A stretch of 54,121 nucleotides of DNA from Sporosarcina sp. (GCA_029263895.1 JARIDO010000045.1:1-54121), one strand, 5' to 3'; shown: positions 1 to 11,309, numbered from the stretch's first letter. Program-made: numbers and translations. The notes: generated by a model from the sequence alone, not told the origin.

Positions 1-55
1 CAGCGCCGATGGTAGTCGGGGGTTTCCCCCTGTGAGAGTAGGACGTCGCCGGGCA
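1..55 (+). rRNA. rrf: 5S ribosomal RNA, 3' end (partial)
   Basis: The stretch reads like the last half of a Bacillales 5S rRNA: CAGCGCCGATGGTAG, then a G-rich/C-rich loop E and helix IV region, then GTGAGAGTAGGACGTCGCC. The 5' part lies outside the window, so an rRNA operon ends here. The exact 3' end (about 54-55) is estimated from the family and not visible. A rho-independent terminator follows directly. Confidence 0.93.
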
Positions 56-62
56 CTCAAGA

Positions 63-92
63 AGTCATTCCTTTTAGGGAGTGGCTTTTTTT
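63..92 (+). terminator. Rho-independent terminator of the rRNA operon
   Basis: A 9-bp stem pairs AGTCATTCC (63-71) with GGAGTGGCT (78-86) using two G-U pairs. It closes a 6-nt loop and is followed by a run of seven T. It sits 8 nt after the 5S rRNA. Confidence 0.85.
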
Positions 93-142
93 GTATTTGC
101 TTATTTTACTATTGTTGAAGACATTAGGGGCTATTCGCTGTG

Positions 143-365
143 CGCCCGCAAGTGATGGCTACGCGCCCGAAAAAGCCGTAAATCGCCCGTAAATACACGT
201 AGCCCGCCCGAAAAAACAGATATTCGCCCGTAAACCGCATATCGCGCCCGAAAAAAAGATATTCGCCCGCAAACCGCATATCGCGCCCGAAAAAAACAGG
301 TTTTCGACCGTAAAAGTCTTTCGTCCGCAAACCAAAAAAAATGTCCACAAACATATCGCCAGTAA
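143..365 (+). repeat. Degenerate CGCCCG box array, about 20-bp period (array 1)
   Basis: Boxes of the form CGCCCG[A/C/T]AA start at 143, 164, 184, 205, 225, 245, 264 and 284, with decayed copies at 305 (CGACCG), 322 (CGTCCG), 342 (TGTCCA) and 357 (CGCCAG). Spacings are 21, 20, 21, 20, 20, 19, 20 and 21, then irregular. The base after CGCCCG alternates: A in one class, C or T in the next. This is the same A/B alternation as the array at 36672-37050, although the spacer sequences differ. Short open frames on the minus strand here are a by-product of the repeat. Between the array and the next gene (366-552) I see only AT-rich DNA with no confident signal. Confidence 0.88.
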
Positions 366-552
366 AAAACCTAATGTTCAATTCCATCTCCTTTAAGATG
401 AACTGACAGGTTAGTTTCGTAATGATAGAATGTATAGTAATTGAATAAAATTCGTAGAGAGTTTTTTTAATATAAATCGATAAGTATTAATATTTTAAAA
501 GATGTTTGATTTGCACAAAATTGGTATGAATTTTAAAGGATGTGTACATATA

Positions 553-1989
553 TTGAATCGGGTAGATCGACCACTGGTTGAGGCACTAGAAAAGTTCATA
601 GAGGATGTGCCGATATCGTTTCATGTTCCAGGACATAAGGCTGGAGTGTTGTCTGATTTACCATTGGGGTTACGTGGAGCACTACGTTATGATTTGACTG
701 AACTTGAAGGTCTTGACGATCTACATGAGCCACGTGATGTGATTGCAAAAGCACAAGAGAAGCTAACTGCATTATATAGCTCGGAACAAAGTTTTTTTTT
801 AGTGAATGGTTCAACTGTTGGCAATTTGGCAATGATTTATGCGACATGTAGTAGCGGGGATACAGTGATTGTTCAGCGGAACGTTCATAAATCAATTGTG
901 AATGGAATTGAATTAGTTGGTGCGCATCCAGTCTATGTTACACCTTCTTGGCACGAGGAATCATGTTCGTGGGGTATCGTTGATTTGGCAAAAATTAAAG
1001 AGTCATTATCGCTTTATCCTGAGTCGAAAGCTGTTATTCTTACGTATCCAACATATTATGGTGTTGTAAGCGACGAGTTAAAGGAAATCATTTCTTGTTG
1101 TCATGATAAGAAGGTACCTGTTTTAGTTGATGAAGCACATGGGGCTCATTTTATTATAGGAAAACCCTTCCCCGCATCTGCACTTGAATTGGGTGCCGAT
1201 ATAGTTGTACAGTCTGCCCATAAGACGTTACCAGCAATGACCATGGCATCTTTTTTACATATTCAATCGAAGTTAATTAGGCCGGAGAGGGTTTCTAAAT
1301 ACTTGAGTATGCTTCAATCAAGTAGTCCATCTTATCTCTTAATGGCATCATTAGATGATGCCAGAGCTTTTGTTGAGGGCTACAATGAAAGTGATATACA
1401 TTACTTTCTCCAAGAGAGAAAAAAGTACATAGAGGGGCTGAAAGGAATACCACGCCTCCAAGTGCTGGAGGTAGATGATCCATTAAAGCTTATTTTAAGA
1501 ATAGATGGTTACTCTGGCTATGAAATTCAGCAACTATTGGCCACAAACGGGATATATGTAGAACTAGCAGATACTTATCAAGTGTTGATGGTATTGCCAC
1601 TATTAAGAGAAACGACTATCTATCCTTTCGAGAGCGTAATTAGTAAGATTAAGCTGGCAGTTAATCGTCTTAAAGTTAGCAAAGATACGTTACCGCTTAT
1701 AGAGACTTTAAAAGTCACTGAAGGTGTAACGCGGCTAGTTCATACAGCGAAGACTCTTAATCAGTTAGAACAGAGTTGGGTGACATATAAATCTTCTATA
1801 GGTCGTGTGGCCGCGGGATCAGTAATTCCTTATCCACCTGGCATTCCATTGTTGATTGCCGGTGAAAGAATAACGGAAGCACATGTGTCAACTGTAAAAA
1901 GCCTAGTGCAATTGGGTGCCAAGTTCCATGGCGATATTCGCATAGATGATGGTCATTTATTAGTTGTGAATGAAGAGATGGAGGAATAA
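553..1989 (+). CDS. Orn/Lys/Arg decarboxylase family protein (YaaO-like)
   Basis: A fold-type I PLP enzyme of the Orn/Lys/Arg decarboxylase group I family, 478 aa from the chosen start. Substrate cannot be set from sequence; arginine or lysine decarboxylation feeding polyamine synthesis is the family role. FHVPGHKAG near the N-terminus, VDEAHGAH (D193-H196 region) and SAHKTLP with the PLP lysine at K224 are visible. A smaller C-terminal domain follows from about residue 370. I chose TTG at 553 because AAAGGATG lies upstream and the sequence from there matches family N-termini; an ATG at 502 in the same frame lacks a ribosome site. It sits just before tmk, as in B. subtilis. The neighbours csfB, xpaC and yaaN are not present between the rRNA operon and this gene. 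Confidence 0.85.
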   Translation: MNRVDRPLVEALEKFIEDVPISFHVPGHKAGVLSDLPLGLRGALRYDLTELEGLDDLHEPRDVIAKAQEKLTALYSSEQSFFLVNGSTVGNLAMIYATCSSGDTVIVQRNVHKSIVNGIELVGAHPVYVTPSWHEESCSWGIVDLAKIKESLSLYPESKAVILTYPTYYGVVSDELKEIISCCHDKKVPVLVDEAHGAHFIIGKPFPASALELGADIVVQSAHKTLPAMTMASFLHIQSKLIRPERVSKYLSMLQSSSPSYLLMASLDDARAFVEGYNESDIHYFLQERKKYIEGLKGIPRLQVLEVDDPLKLILRIDGYSGYEIQQLLATNGIYVELADTYQVLMVLPLLRETTIYPFESVISKIKLAVNRLKVSKDTLPLIETLKVTEGVTRLVHTAKTLNQLEQSWVTYKSSIGRVAAGSVIPYPPGIPLLIAGERITEAHVSTVKSLVQLGAKFHGDIRIDDGHLLVVNEEMEE

Positions 1990-1990
1990 A

Positions 1991-2638
1991 ATGATACAGC
2001 AAGGCGTTTTTATTACATTCGAAGGTCCCGAAGGTGCGGGGAAAACAACCGTTATTGCACAGATTTTTGAACGATTGCAAGCTACGGGGAGAAAGGTTAT
2101 TCTTACGCGGGAACCAGGAGGAATACGTATTTCTGAGAAAATCCGAGAAATTATCTTAGATAACGATCATCAAGAAATGGATGCTAAGACTGAAGCGCTA
2201 TTATATGCAGCCGCTAGACGTCAACATCTTGTAGAAAATGTAATCCCCTCATTAGAAGCGGGGTATATTGTTTTATGCGATCGTTTTATAGATAGTTCAT
2301 TAGCTTATCAAGGATATGCGAGGGGATTAGGGATTGACGAAGTCTTGTCTATTAATGAATTTGCAATCGGGGAGACAATGCCAAACACGACGATTTTCTT
2401 TGATGTTACACCAGAAAAGGGTCTGGCAAGAATAACAAAAAATTCTACCCGAGAACAAAATCGCTTAGATAAAGAAAGCTTAAAGTTTCATAAGAAGGTA
2501 TATGAAGGATATCAAGAGCTAATTAAACGTTATCCTGATAGAATCGTTTCAACAGACGCTTCGCTTAGTAAAGAAGAAGTTACAGAAAATGTTTGGAAAG
2601 AAATAGAGGATCGATTCATTAAAAGTACTCATTCATGA
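1991..2638 (+). CDS. tmk: Thymidylate kinase
   Basis: Phosphorylates dTMP to dTDP with ATP in the cytoplasm, an essential step of dTTP synthesis. The 215-aa protein has the P-loop GPEGAGKT (residues 12-19), TREPGG, and the DR motif (D97-R98) followed by [10 protein letters not shown], all diagnostic of the family. The ATG at 1991 follows GGAGG at the end of the upstream gene; an in-frame ATG 21 bases earlier overlaps that gene and has no ribosome site. The arrangement tmk-darA-yaaR-holB is standard in Bacillales and suggests one transcription unit running to the terminator after yaaR. Confidence 0.96.
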   Translation: MIQQGVFITFEGPEGAGKTTVIAQIFERLQATGRKVILTREPGGIRISEKIREIILDNDHQEMDAKTEALLYAAARRQHLVENVIPSLEAGYIVLCDRFIDSSLAYQGYARGLGIDEVLSINEFAIGETMPNTTIFFDVTPEKGLARITKNSTREQNRLDKESLKFHKKVYEGYQELIKRYPDRIVSTDASLSKEEVTENVWKEIEDRFIKSTHS

Positions 2639-2663
2639 TATAATGGTGAGAAAGCGGATATAG

Positions 2664-3005
<342 letters not shown>

Positions 3006-3024
3006 TAAACCGAGGTGAACTGGT

Positions 3025-3465
3025 ATGAAAGTTAACGGTGATATTCGGAGTGGAATGGATAAGTTTCGTGATAATCCGATACAAACACCTCAAGGCGGAG
3101 CGCGTTTTGGTCAAATGGTGATGAAGCAAGAACAGCGTTTACATGGAGAACAAATTACTAGACTGTTAGGCGACATCTCATCTGCGGGTGATCGGATTGC
3201 GCGGTCAAGAAATTTAAGAGACATGGCTAAATTTAAAATGCTCGTTCGACGTTTTTTAAAAGAAGCAGTTGAATCAGGATTAGGAACAAAACAATCCCAT
3301 ACATGGAATCAATATGGAGAAGGACGCCGATTGAAGCTTGTTGAAACGATAGATGAGAAACTCATCGAACTTGCAGAAGGTTTGTTAGATGAAGAAAGTT
3401 CTTCTGTAGATTTGCTTGCTAAAATTGGAGAAATTAAAGGCCTTCTCATCAACTTATATATGTGA
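3025..3465 (+). CDS. yaaR: YaaR family protein (DUF327)
   Basis: A 146-aa soluble, mainly helical protein of unknown biochemical function, conserved between darA and holB in Bacillales. A basic, charged N-terminal stretch (IRSGMDKFRDNPIQTP) precedes a helical body with LLGDISSAGDRIARSRN and KFKMLVRRFLKEAV. GAGGTGA lies before the ATG. A strong terminator follows its stop codon, so it probably ends the first transcription unit. I assign no function. Confidence 0.87.
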   Translation: MKVNGDIRSGMDKFRDNPIQTPQGGARFGQMVMKQEQRLHGEQITRLLGDISSAGDRIARSRNLRDMAKFKMLVRRFLKEAVESGLGTKQSHTWNQYGEGRRLKLVETIDEKLIELAEGLLDEESSSVDLLAKIGEIKGLLINLYM

Positions 3466-3466
3466 T

Positions 3467-3504
3467 CCCGTGTTTTCTGTCTCAATAGAAACACGGGTTT
3501 TTTT
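3467..3504 (+). terminator. Rho-independent terminator after yaaR
   Basis: CCCGTGTTT (3467-3475) pairs perfectly with AAACACGGG (3489-3497), followed by seven T. The next gene, holB, has its own ribosome site downstream. Confidence 0.88.
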
Positions 3505-3529
3505 AGAACTAGGAGGGTGACTAAGAAAG

Positions 3530-4534
3530 ATGGAACATTCAACAGAACGGCTGTTTAAAGAGCAAAAAGTCGTAATGGAACGTCTTTGTTCATCTTATGG
3601 CAATAATCGAATTGGACATGCTTATTTGTTGGATGGCGAAAGAGGAGTTGGAAAGATGGAAACTGCTACTTTTTTTAGCAAGCTCCTTCTTTGCGAAATG
3701 CCTAAAAGTAATGTTCCTTGTGAAACATGCCACTCCTGTCGTAGAGTAAGTTCGGGCAACCATCCAAACATTAAGGTTATTTTCCCAGATGGGCAAGATA
3801 TAAAGAAAGACCAAATGTCCGACCTTATATTCGAAATGATGAAAAAGGGATATGAGTCTGGTAGAAAAATCTATATCATTTCCAATGCAGATCGAATGAA
3901 TAGCGCAGCGGCTAACACACTTCTTAAGTTTTTAGAGGAGCCTGAAGGTGATGTGACAGCTATCTTACTCACGGATGCCTACCAAGCTATGTTGCCAACG
4001 ATTCAATCAAGATGCCAAAGAGTATCCTTCCTGCCACCTTCAAGGGAAATATTGATGAGGAAGCTTGAAGAACAAGGTGTCACGGCCTCTATGGCTGCAA
4101 CGGTTACGATGGTGACGGCAAATGTTGAAGAAGCAATTGTTCTTGCGAATGATGAGCAATTTGCACAGAGACGAAAAACAGTGTTAAAATTGATTGAAGC
4201 ATCCGATCGTCAAGTCCAAGAAGCATTACTTTTCATCCAAACAGATTGGTCACCTATCTTTAAAGAAAAGGAAGATGCTGCGATGGGGTTAGACCTTCTC
4301 TTATTTGCATATAGAGATATGGTAGCCTTTAAAGCAGAACTCCAATCCGCGCTTACATTTCCGGATCAACAGGAATTAATACGGAATCTGTCGATGAAAC
4401 GAACATACAGCCAGTTGTCATCTGCTATGGAAACAATTATGCAAGCGAAACGACAATTACACGGCAATATGAATCGTATGCTTTTAATGGAACAATTGGT
4501 GCTCAGTATTCAGGAGGGATTTCTTGTTGTATAA
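3530..4534 (+). CDS. holB: DNA polymerase III delta' subunit
   Basis: Clamp-loader subunit that helps load the beta clamp on primed DNA. The 334-aa protein has an AAA+ N-terminal domain with the P-loop variant GERGVGKM and zinc-binding cysteines in the stretch CEMPKSNVPCETCHSC, then the sensor region NTLLKFLEEPEGDVTAILLT and the SRC arginine finger in QSRCQRV. The P-loop ends in KM where ATP-hydrolysing subunits have K[T/S], in keeping with delta' not acting as an ATPase. The ATG follows AGGAGGGTGA. The 3' end overlaps ricT by 8 bases, so the two are translationally linked. Confidence 0.95.
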   Translation: MEHSTERLFKEQKVVMERLCSSYGNNRIGHAYLLDGERGVGKMETATFFSKLLLCEMPKSNVPCETCHSCRRVSSGNHPNIKVIFPDGQDIKKDQMSDLIFEMMKKGYESGRKIYIISNADRMNSAAANTLLKFLEEPEGDVTAILLTDAYQAMLPTIQSRCQRVSFLPPSREILMRKLEEQGVTASMAATVTMVTANVEEAIVLANDEQFAQRRKTVLKLIEASDRQVQEALLFIQTDWSPIFKEKEDAAMGLDLLLFAYRDMVAFKAELQSALTFPDQQELIRNLSMKRTYSQLSSAMETIMQAKRQLHGNMNRMLLMEQLVLSIQEGFLVV

Positions 4535-5354
4535 AGTAGTAGGAGTTCGCTTCAAGAAAGCGGGTAAAATATATTATTTTGATCCACTCGAGTTCACATT
4601 TAATGAAGGCGACTTTGTTATTGTTGAAACCGCTAGAGGAATTGAGTATGGTAAAGTTGCGGGTCAAGTTAAAGAAGTAGAAGAAAACGATGTTGTTCTT
4701 CCACTTAAAAAAATTATTCGACCAGCAAAACCAGAAGATATTGAAAAAGTCGAAGAGAATAAACATGAAGCTTCGATCGCGTTTAGCACTGGTGTAGAAA
4801 AGATTTTAGAACATAAATTAGATATGAAGCTTGTAGAGGTCGAATATACCTTTGATAGAAATAAGATTGTTTTTTATTTCACAGCAGAGGGACGTGTCGA
4901 TTTCAGAAACTTAGTCAAAGATTTAGCGTCTATTTTCCGAACACGTATTGAACTACGCCAGATTGGTGTGCGTGATGAGGCAAAAATGTTAGGTGGCATT
5001 GGTCCTTGTGGAAGAATGCTTTGTTGTTCAACATTTTTGGGTGATTTCGAACCAGTTTCGATTAAAATGGCGAAAGATCAGAACTTATCATTGAATCCAT
5101 CTAAAATATCAGGATTATGTGGTCGTCTCATGTGCTGTTTGAAGTATGAAAATGACGAGTATGAGGAAGCGAAAGCACTTATGCCTGATATAGGCACTCG
5201 TGTTGTAACACCAGACGGACCTGGGAAAGTTGTAGGAATAAACCTTTTGGAACGTCTAATGCAAGTAAGTTTAATGGATCAAGATCATGTACTTGAATAT
5301 ACATTAGAAGAAATTGAAGATCCAAAAAAGAAAAACGTTCAAATGATGAAATAA
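4527..5354 (+). CDS. ricT: RicT (YaaT), PSP1-domain regulatory iron-sulfur protein
   Basis: Subunit of the RicA-RicF-RicT (Y-) complex, which in B. subtilis promotes RNase Y-dependent mRNA maturation and affects sporulation and competence. The 275-aa protein carries the PSP1 domain with cysteines in GPCGRMLCCSTF and GLCGRLMCCLKYE, which bind Fe-S clusters in the characterised complex. Two TTG codons (4524 and 4527) follow GGAGGG; I chose 4527 for the better 8-nt spacing and the family N-terminus MYKVVGV. The start lies inside the 3' end of holB. Confidence 0.94.
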   Translation: MYKVVGVRFKKAGKIYYFDPLEFTFNEGDFVIVETARGIEYGKVAGQVKEVEENDVVLPLKKIIRPAKPEDIEKVEENKHEASIAFSTGVEKILEHKLDMKLVEVEYTFDRNKIVFYFTAEGRVDFRNLVKDLASIFRTRIELRQIGVRDEAKMLGGIGPCGRMLCCSTFLGDFEPVSIKMAKDQNLSLNPSKISGLCGRLMCCLKYENDEYEEAKALMPDIGTRVVTPDGPGKVVGINLLERLMQVSLMDQDHVLEYTLEEIEDPKKKNVQMMK

Positions 5355-5367
5355 AGAGGTGAGGCAG

Positions 5368-5727
5368 TTGAAAGAGGGAAACTTTCTGGATAGGGTTATG
5401 GAGTTTGAGCAACAGTTGGATTCCATGCAGAAGCAATTCCGTGAATTGATTGGTTTTGTAGCGAAAATGACGGAAGAAAACAATTCGCTTCAACTGGAGA
5501 ACCATCATTTGCGTTTACGCCTTGAAGATATGGACATCCAGGCACCGTACTCTAATAACAAACAATACCAAAATACATTAAGCAAAATAGATGTAGGTGA
5601 AGGTGTTGACAATTTGGCTCGCCTCTATAACGAAGGATTCCACGTTTGTAACGTTCACTATGGAAGTAGTAGGAAAGGCGAAGATTGTCTTTTTTGCCTA
5701 TCCTTCTTAAATAAGCAGAATGTATAA
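5368..5727 (+). CDS. yabA: DNA replication initiation control protein YabA
   Basis: Negative regulator of initiation that binds DnaA and the DnaN clamp. The 119-aa protein has an N-terminal coiled coil (about residues 5-55, QQLDSMQKQF through ENHHLRLRLED), a linker, and a C-terminal zinc domain with HVCNVHYGSS and CLFC. I chose TTG at 5368 because AGAGGTGA lies 6 nt upstream; a GTG at 5359 is itself within that ribosome site. It is followed by a terminator, so it probably ends the holB-ricT-yabA unit. Confidence 0.93.
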   Translation: MKEGNFLDRVMEFEQQLDSMQKQFRELIGFVAKMTEENNSLQLENHHLRLRLEDMDIQAPYSNNKQYQNTLSKIDVGEGVDNLARLYNEGFHVCNVHYGSSRKGEDCLFCLSFLNKQNV

Positions 5728-5732
5728 AATAA

Positions 5733-5769
5733 AGCCGATCCTATCTATTATATAGGCTTCGGCTTTTTC
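5733..5769 (+). terminator. Rho-independent terminator after yabA
   Basis: AGCCGA (5733-5738) pairs with TCGGCT, with an inner CCTAT/ATAGG helix, and the stem runs into TTTTT. The inner and outer helices are separated by small bulges. Confidence 0.8.
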
Positions 5770-5788
5770 TATGAAGAGGAGTTAATGT

Positions 5789-6538
5789 ATGGAGAACTTA
5801 CTAATCGACGATGAGCGTCTCGATTATTTATTAGCAGAGAATCTGCGAATCATTCAAAGTCCATCTGTTTTTTCGTTCTCGTTGGATGCAGTATTACTAG
5901 CTAGGTTTGCCTATGTACCAATGCGCTCAGGACAGATTGTTGACCTATGCGCAGGTAATGGAGCAATCCCATTGTTTTTAAGCGCACGGACGCAAGCAGA
6001 GATTATTGCGATTGAATTGCAACCGCGTTTGGCCGGCATGGCAAAGCGTAGTATTGATTACAACGGCTTACAAAATAGAATTCAAATTTTAAATGATGAT
6101 GTTATTGGGATTGCTTCAAAAATTGGCTATGACAAATACGATACGGTAACATGCAATCCACCTTATTTTCCTGCAGCAGATGCAAGTGATAAAAACTTGA
6201 AAGAGCATGTTGCTATTGCGAGACATGAAATCAGACTTACGTTAGAACAAGCAGTAAAGTCTGCGAGCGAGTTACTAAAACAGGGCGGGAAAGCAGCATT
6301 TGTACATCGTCCTGGGCGCTTACTCGATATTGTGACAGCTATGCGTGCAAATCGTCTTGAACCTAAAAGAATTCGCTTTGTGTATCCTAAAGAGGGAAAA
6401 GAAGCGAATACGTTACTGATTGAAGGAATAAAAGACGGCAAACCAGATTTGAAAATATTACCGCCTTTATATGTGCATGGTCCGGATGGTGGCTACACAG
6501 AAGAAGTGAGGTTATTACTATATGGAAATGAAGGATAA
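5789..6538 (+). CDS. trmN6: tRNA1(Val) (adenine(37)-N6)-methyltransferase family protein (YabB)
   Basis: A 249-aa SAM-dependent N6-adenine methyltransferase. The SAM site is seen in [15 protein letters not shown] and the catalytic NPPY motif at residues 123-126. NPPY places it with N6-adenine or N5-glutamine methyltransferases; the YabB/TrmN6 assignment rests on length and position between yabA and yazA. GAGGAG precedes the ATG. The 3' end overlaps the next gene by 17 bases, indicating an operon with yazA and rsmI. Confidence 0.9.
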   Translation: MENLLIDDERLDYLLAENLRIIQSPSVFSFSLDAVLLARFAYVPMRSGQIVDLCAGNGAIPLFLSARTQAEIIAIELQPRLAGMAKRSIDYNGLQNRIQILNDDVIGIASKIGYDKYDTVTCNPPYFPAADASDKNLKEHVAIARHEIRLTLEQAVKSASELLKQGGKAAFVHRPGRLLDIVTAMRANRLEPKRIRFVYPKEGKEANTLLIEGIKDGKPDLKILPPLYVHGPDGGYTEEVRLLLYGNEG

Positions 6539-6809
6539 TCATTTCTTTTATGTACTGGAATGTAATGATCATTCCTACTATGCGGGATATACAAATGACT
6601 TAGAAAAGCGCATTCGCGTACATAATGAAGGTAAAGGTGCAAAGTATACACGTGCCAAGCGACCTGTTGAGTGTATTTATCATGAAGTTTTTGAAACAAA
6701 ACGCCAAGCGATGCAAGCTGAATATCAGTTTAAACAATTGAAGCGAGATGCCAAGGAACGCTATATTGGAAAGGGGCAACAAGCTGATGAAATCACAAAA
6801 AAGTGCTGA
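6522..6809 (+). CDS. yazA: GIY-YIG nuclease family protein (YazA/UPF0213)
   Basis: A 95-aa single-domain GIY-YIG protein. [23 protein letters not shown] supplies the two-strand core (here FYVL and YAGYT) with the following arginine, and the conserved glutamate lies near QAEYQFK. Members of this small family have no established cellular role; they resemble the UvrC and SLX1 nuclease fold. It starts inside trmN6 and ends inside the N-terminal region of rsmI, so the three genes are tightly coupled. Confidence 0.88.
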   Translation: MEMKDNHFFYVLECNDHSYYAGYTNDLEKRIRVHNEGKGAKYTRAKRPVECIYHEVFETKRQAMQAEYQFKQLKRDAKERYIGKGQQADEITKKC

Positions 6810-7665
6810 ACCAGGTGGAGGAAAGTTATATCTCGTTGGTACACCGATTGGCAATTTAGAAGATATGACATTTCGTGCAATTCGTATATTACAAGAAGCT
6901 GATATGATTGCAGCAGAGGATACACGTAACACGATTAGATTATGTAACCACTTTGATATTAAAACACCTCTTATGAGTTATCATGAGCATAATCTAATGA
7001 TAGGTGGAGAGAAAATCATTGAAATGCTTCAAGCGGGTAAAACAGTTGCATTGGTAAGTGATGCTGGAATGCCGTGCATATCTGATCCAGGTGCTGATAT
7101 TGCGGTTAAGGCGATAGAAGCGGGTTATGATGTTGTTCCTGTACCAGGTGCTAATGCAGCAATTAGTGCGTTAGTTGCATCAGGACTCCCTTCACAACCT
7201 TTTCTATTCTATGGTTTTTTATCACGACAAAAGAAAGAGCGTCGTGAACAATTGGCGTCATTACAGAAGAAGGAAGAAACCCTAATCTTTTATGAAGCAC
7301 CACATCGATTGAAAGATACTTTGAAAGCACTAATGGAAAGTTTCGGTGAAAGTCGACGCATCGTATTGGCAAGAGAATTGACAAAACGTTTTGAGGAGTT
7401 TTTAAGAGGTACGCTTGAAGCAGCGGTTGAATGGGTAGAATCGAATGAAGTAAGAGGAGAGTTTTGTATAGTTGTTGAAGGCGGTGACGGTACATTTGAG
7501 GACAAAGAACCGGAGTGGTGGAGCACGATTACCATTGAAGAACATATTACGGCTGTTATAGAGCAAACAGGAGTTAGATCGAAGGAAGCAATAAAAGAAG
7601 TAGCAATGTTACGTGGAATGAGTAAACGAGATGTATACCGTGAGTATCATGTAGAGCAGGAATAA
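6787..7665 (+). CDS. rsmI: 16S rRNA (cytidine(1402)-2'-O)-methyltransferase
   Basis: Methylates the ribose of C1402 in 16S rRNA, near the P site. The 292-aa tetrapyrrole-methylase-fold protein shows KLYLVGTPIGNLEDMTFRAI at the N-terminus, AAEDTRNT, VSDAGMPCISDPG and VPVPGANAAISAL. I placed the start at ATG 6787, nine bases after AAAGGGG; an in-frame ATG at 6748 would add 13 residues with no family match and no ribosome site. It overlaps yazA by 23 bases. Confidence 0.94.
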   Translation: MKSQKSAEPGGGKLYLVGTPIGNLEDMTFRAIRILQEADMIAAEDTRNTIRLCNHFDIKTPLMSYHEHNLMIGGEKIIEMLQAGKTVALVSDAGMPCISDPGADIAVKAIEAGYDVVPVPGANAAISALVASGLPSQPFLFYGFLSRQKKERREQLASLQKKEETLIFYEAPHRLKDTLKALMESFGESRRIVLARELTKRFEEFLRGTLEAAVEWVESNEVRGEFCIVVEGGDGTFEDKEPEWWSTITIEEHITAVIEQTGVRSKEAIKEVAMLRGMSKRDVYREYHVEQE

Positions 7666-7694
7666 AAAAGTCCAGAACGGTTCTACCGTTCTGG
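7664..7694 (-). terminator. Rho-independent terminator of abrB (minus strand)
   Basis: The hairpin CCAGAACGG (7672-7680) with CCGTTCTGG (7686-7694) is followed by a T-run only when read on the minus strand (complement of AAAAAA at 7664-7669). It therefore ends the abrB transcript. It may also weakly stop rsmI readthrough. Confidence 0.8.
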
Positions 7695-7712
7695 AGAATA
7701 GTGTACTTTATT

Positions 7713-7988
7713 TTATTTCAAGTTTTCTTGAATTTCTTTTATAAGTTGTTTTGCACCATCTGGACTCAAAATCAATTTACCATCAATTAAACTCATGTTT
7801 GCGTCAGACACGTCTCCAGTAATTGAACACGTCATATTTGGCATATATTTCTTCAAGATAATTTTATCTTCGTCCACATATATTTCTAGTGCATCTTTTT
7901 GAGCAATGCCAAGTGTACGACGCAATTCAATCGGAATCACTACGCGTCCTAGCTCATCTACTTTTCTTACAATACCTGTTGATTTCAT
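7713..7988 (-). CDS. abrB: Transition-state regulator AbrB
   Basis: Global repressor of post-exponential genes (sporulation, biofilm, antibiotics in B. subtilis). The 91-aa protein has the swapped-hairpin AbrB DNA-binding domain at the N-terminus (STGIVRKVDELGRVVIPIEL) and a C-terminal multimerisation region. The ATG is preceded on the minus strand by GAGAGGAG. It is transcribed away from metS, as in B. subtilis, from its own consensus-like promoter. SpoVT at 25910 shares the same N-terminal domain. Confidence 0.95.
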   Translation of the reverse strand: MKSTGIVRKVDELGRVVIPIELRRTLGIAQKDALEIYVDEDKIILKKYMPNMTCSITGDVSDANMSLIDGKLILSPDGAKQLIKEIQENLK

Positions 7989-8053
7989 TTTAGAACTCCT
8001 CTCTGCACATTAGCATTCGTCAAAATTCGACAAATTTCTCTTGCTTGTTTTTT

Positions 8054-8082
8054 ATCATACCAAGTCTACCAATTATCGTCAA
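8054..8082 (-). promoter_or_regulatory. Candidate sigma-A promoter of abrB
   Basis: On the minus strand TTGACG (complement of 8077-8082), a 17-bp spacer and TATGAT (complement of 8054-8059) stand about 65 bp before the abrB start codon. The match to consensus is close. Confidence 0.7.
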
Positions 8083-8205
8083 TATTACAATCTCGTGTTT
8101 TTAATAAAAACTTGTTTCACTGTGAACTTCTGTTGAACACTCCTAAAAAATGATATGTTCGATTGTTTCAAATTAGTCTATATCATTAGAGATATAGGAA
8201 ATACA

Positions 8206-8234
8206 TTGTATCCGATAGTTGGATTCGCTAGAAT
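8206..8234 (+). promoter_or_regulatory. Candidate sigma-A promoter of metS
   Basis: TTGTAT (8206-8211), 17 bp, TAGAAT (8229-8234). The predicted leader is under 35 nt, so there is no room for a T-box or SAM riboswitch before metS. Confidence 0.6.
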
Positions 8235-8236
8235 AG

Positions 8237-10231
<1,995 letters not shown>

Positions 10232-10245
10232 TGCATACTTAATAA

Positions 10246-10276
10246 ACGGCATCCCTTATGGGGATGTCGTTTGTTT
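10246..10276 (+). terminator. Rho-independent terminator after metS
   Basis: ACGGCATCCC (10246-10255) pairs with GGGATGTCGT (10261-10270), one G-U pair, followed by TTGTTTT. Confidence 0.75.
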
Positions 10277-10387
10277 TCGAGTGCAAATTCGAATTTCGTA
10301 ACAATTTGTAATGAATATGTAATCTTGTTGTGATGAAAGTAATATTCAATAACCATAAACTAAGAGATACTGTGAGGCGAAAACTCC

Positions 10388-11155
10388 ATGTTCATAGATA
10401 CACATGTCCATTTAAATGCAGAACAATATGAAGAAGATTTAAACGATGTCATCGAACGAGCACTCGCTGCTAAAGTTGAAAAGATGATTGTTGTTGGTTT
10501 TGATCGACCTACCATTTCAAAAGCGATGGAGTTAGCGGAGAGACATTCTTTCATTTATGCGGTTGTGGGCTGGCATCCAGTCGACGCAATCGATTGTGAA
10601 GATAAGGACTTGGAGTGGATTGAATCGTTAGCGTCCCATCCTAAAGTTGTGGGGATTGGGGAAACCGGTTTAGATTACCATTGGGACAAGTCACCTAAAG
10701 ATGTCCAACAAGATGTTTTCAGAAAACAAATTAGACTTGCGAAGAGAGTAAACCTTCCAATTATTATTCATAATCGTGATGCGACTGCAGACGTAGTTAG
10801 AATATTACGGGAAGAGAGCGCCGAAACAACAGGTGGTATCATGCACTGTTATGGAGGTAGTGTTGAAACTGCCCAAGAGTGCATCAACATGAATTTCATG
10901 ATTTCACTTGGCGGACCGGTAACATTTAAAAATGCGAAAATGCCAAAACAAGTTGCTACGGAAATTTCGCTCGATAATTTGTTAATTGAAACAGATGCTC
11001 CTTTTTTAGCTCCACATCCATATAGAGGTAAACGAAATGAACCATCCTGGGTTGTTTTAGTGGCAGAAGAAATTGCAAAGTTAAAAGGGATATCAATTGA
11101 AGAGGTAGCACAGCGTACGACTGAAAATGCGTTAAAAGTATTTTCGATTAAATGA
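10388..11155 (+). CDS. tatD: TatD family metal-dependent deoxyribonuclease
   Basis: A 255-aa TIM-barrel metallohydrolase of the TatD DNase family (YabD in B. subtilis). Metal ligands are seen in FIDTHVHLN, GIGETGLDYHW, PIIIHNRDA, MHCYGG and LIETDAPFLAPHPYRG, so the active site is complete. Family members show 3'-5' DNase or D-aminoacyl-tRNA deacylase-like activity; the exact role here is not decided by sequence. TGAGGCG lies before the ATG. It stands alone between two strong signals. Confidence 0.92.
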   Translation: MFIDTHVHLNAEQYEEDLNDVIERALAAKVEKMIVVGFDRPTISKAMELAERHSFIYAVVGWHPVDAIDCEDKDLEWIESLASHPKVVGIGETGLDYHWDKSPKDVQQDVFRKQIRLAKRVNLPIIIHNRDATADVVRILREESAETTGGIMHCYGGSVETAQECINMNFMISLGGPVTFKNAKMPKQVATEISLDNLLIETDAPFLAPHPYRGKRNEPSWVVLVAEEIAKLKGISIEEVAQRTTENALKVFSIK

Positions 11156-11309
11156 ATAAATGACGTTAAATATAGTTATTGATGGTACAAAAAAGTGTGT
11201 TAATGCATTGTGATAATTTGAATGCAAAATATATATCATCACTTGACGTCGTGTAAATATAAGCAACTATTTAGTTTTAAATGTTTTATAGTGTTGAAAT
11301 TCAAAAGTG

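Noticed and set aside
124..387. Overlapping minus-strand open frames with repeated FFGRDMRF-like peptide
   Set aside because: They are translations of the box array in two frames. The spacing is not a multiple of three overall and no ribosome site or family match is present.
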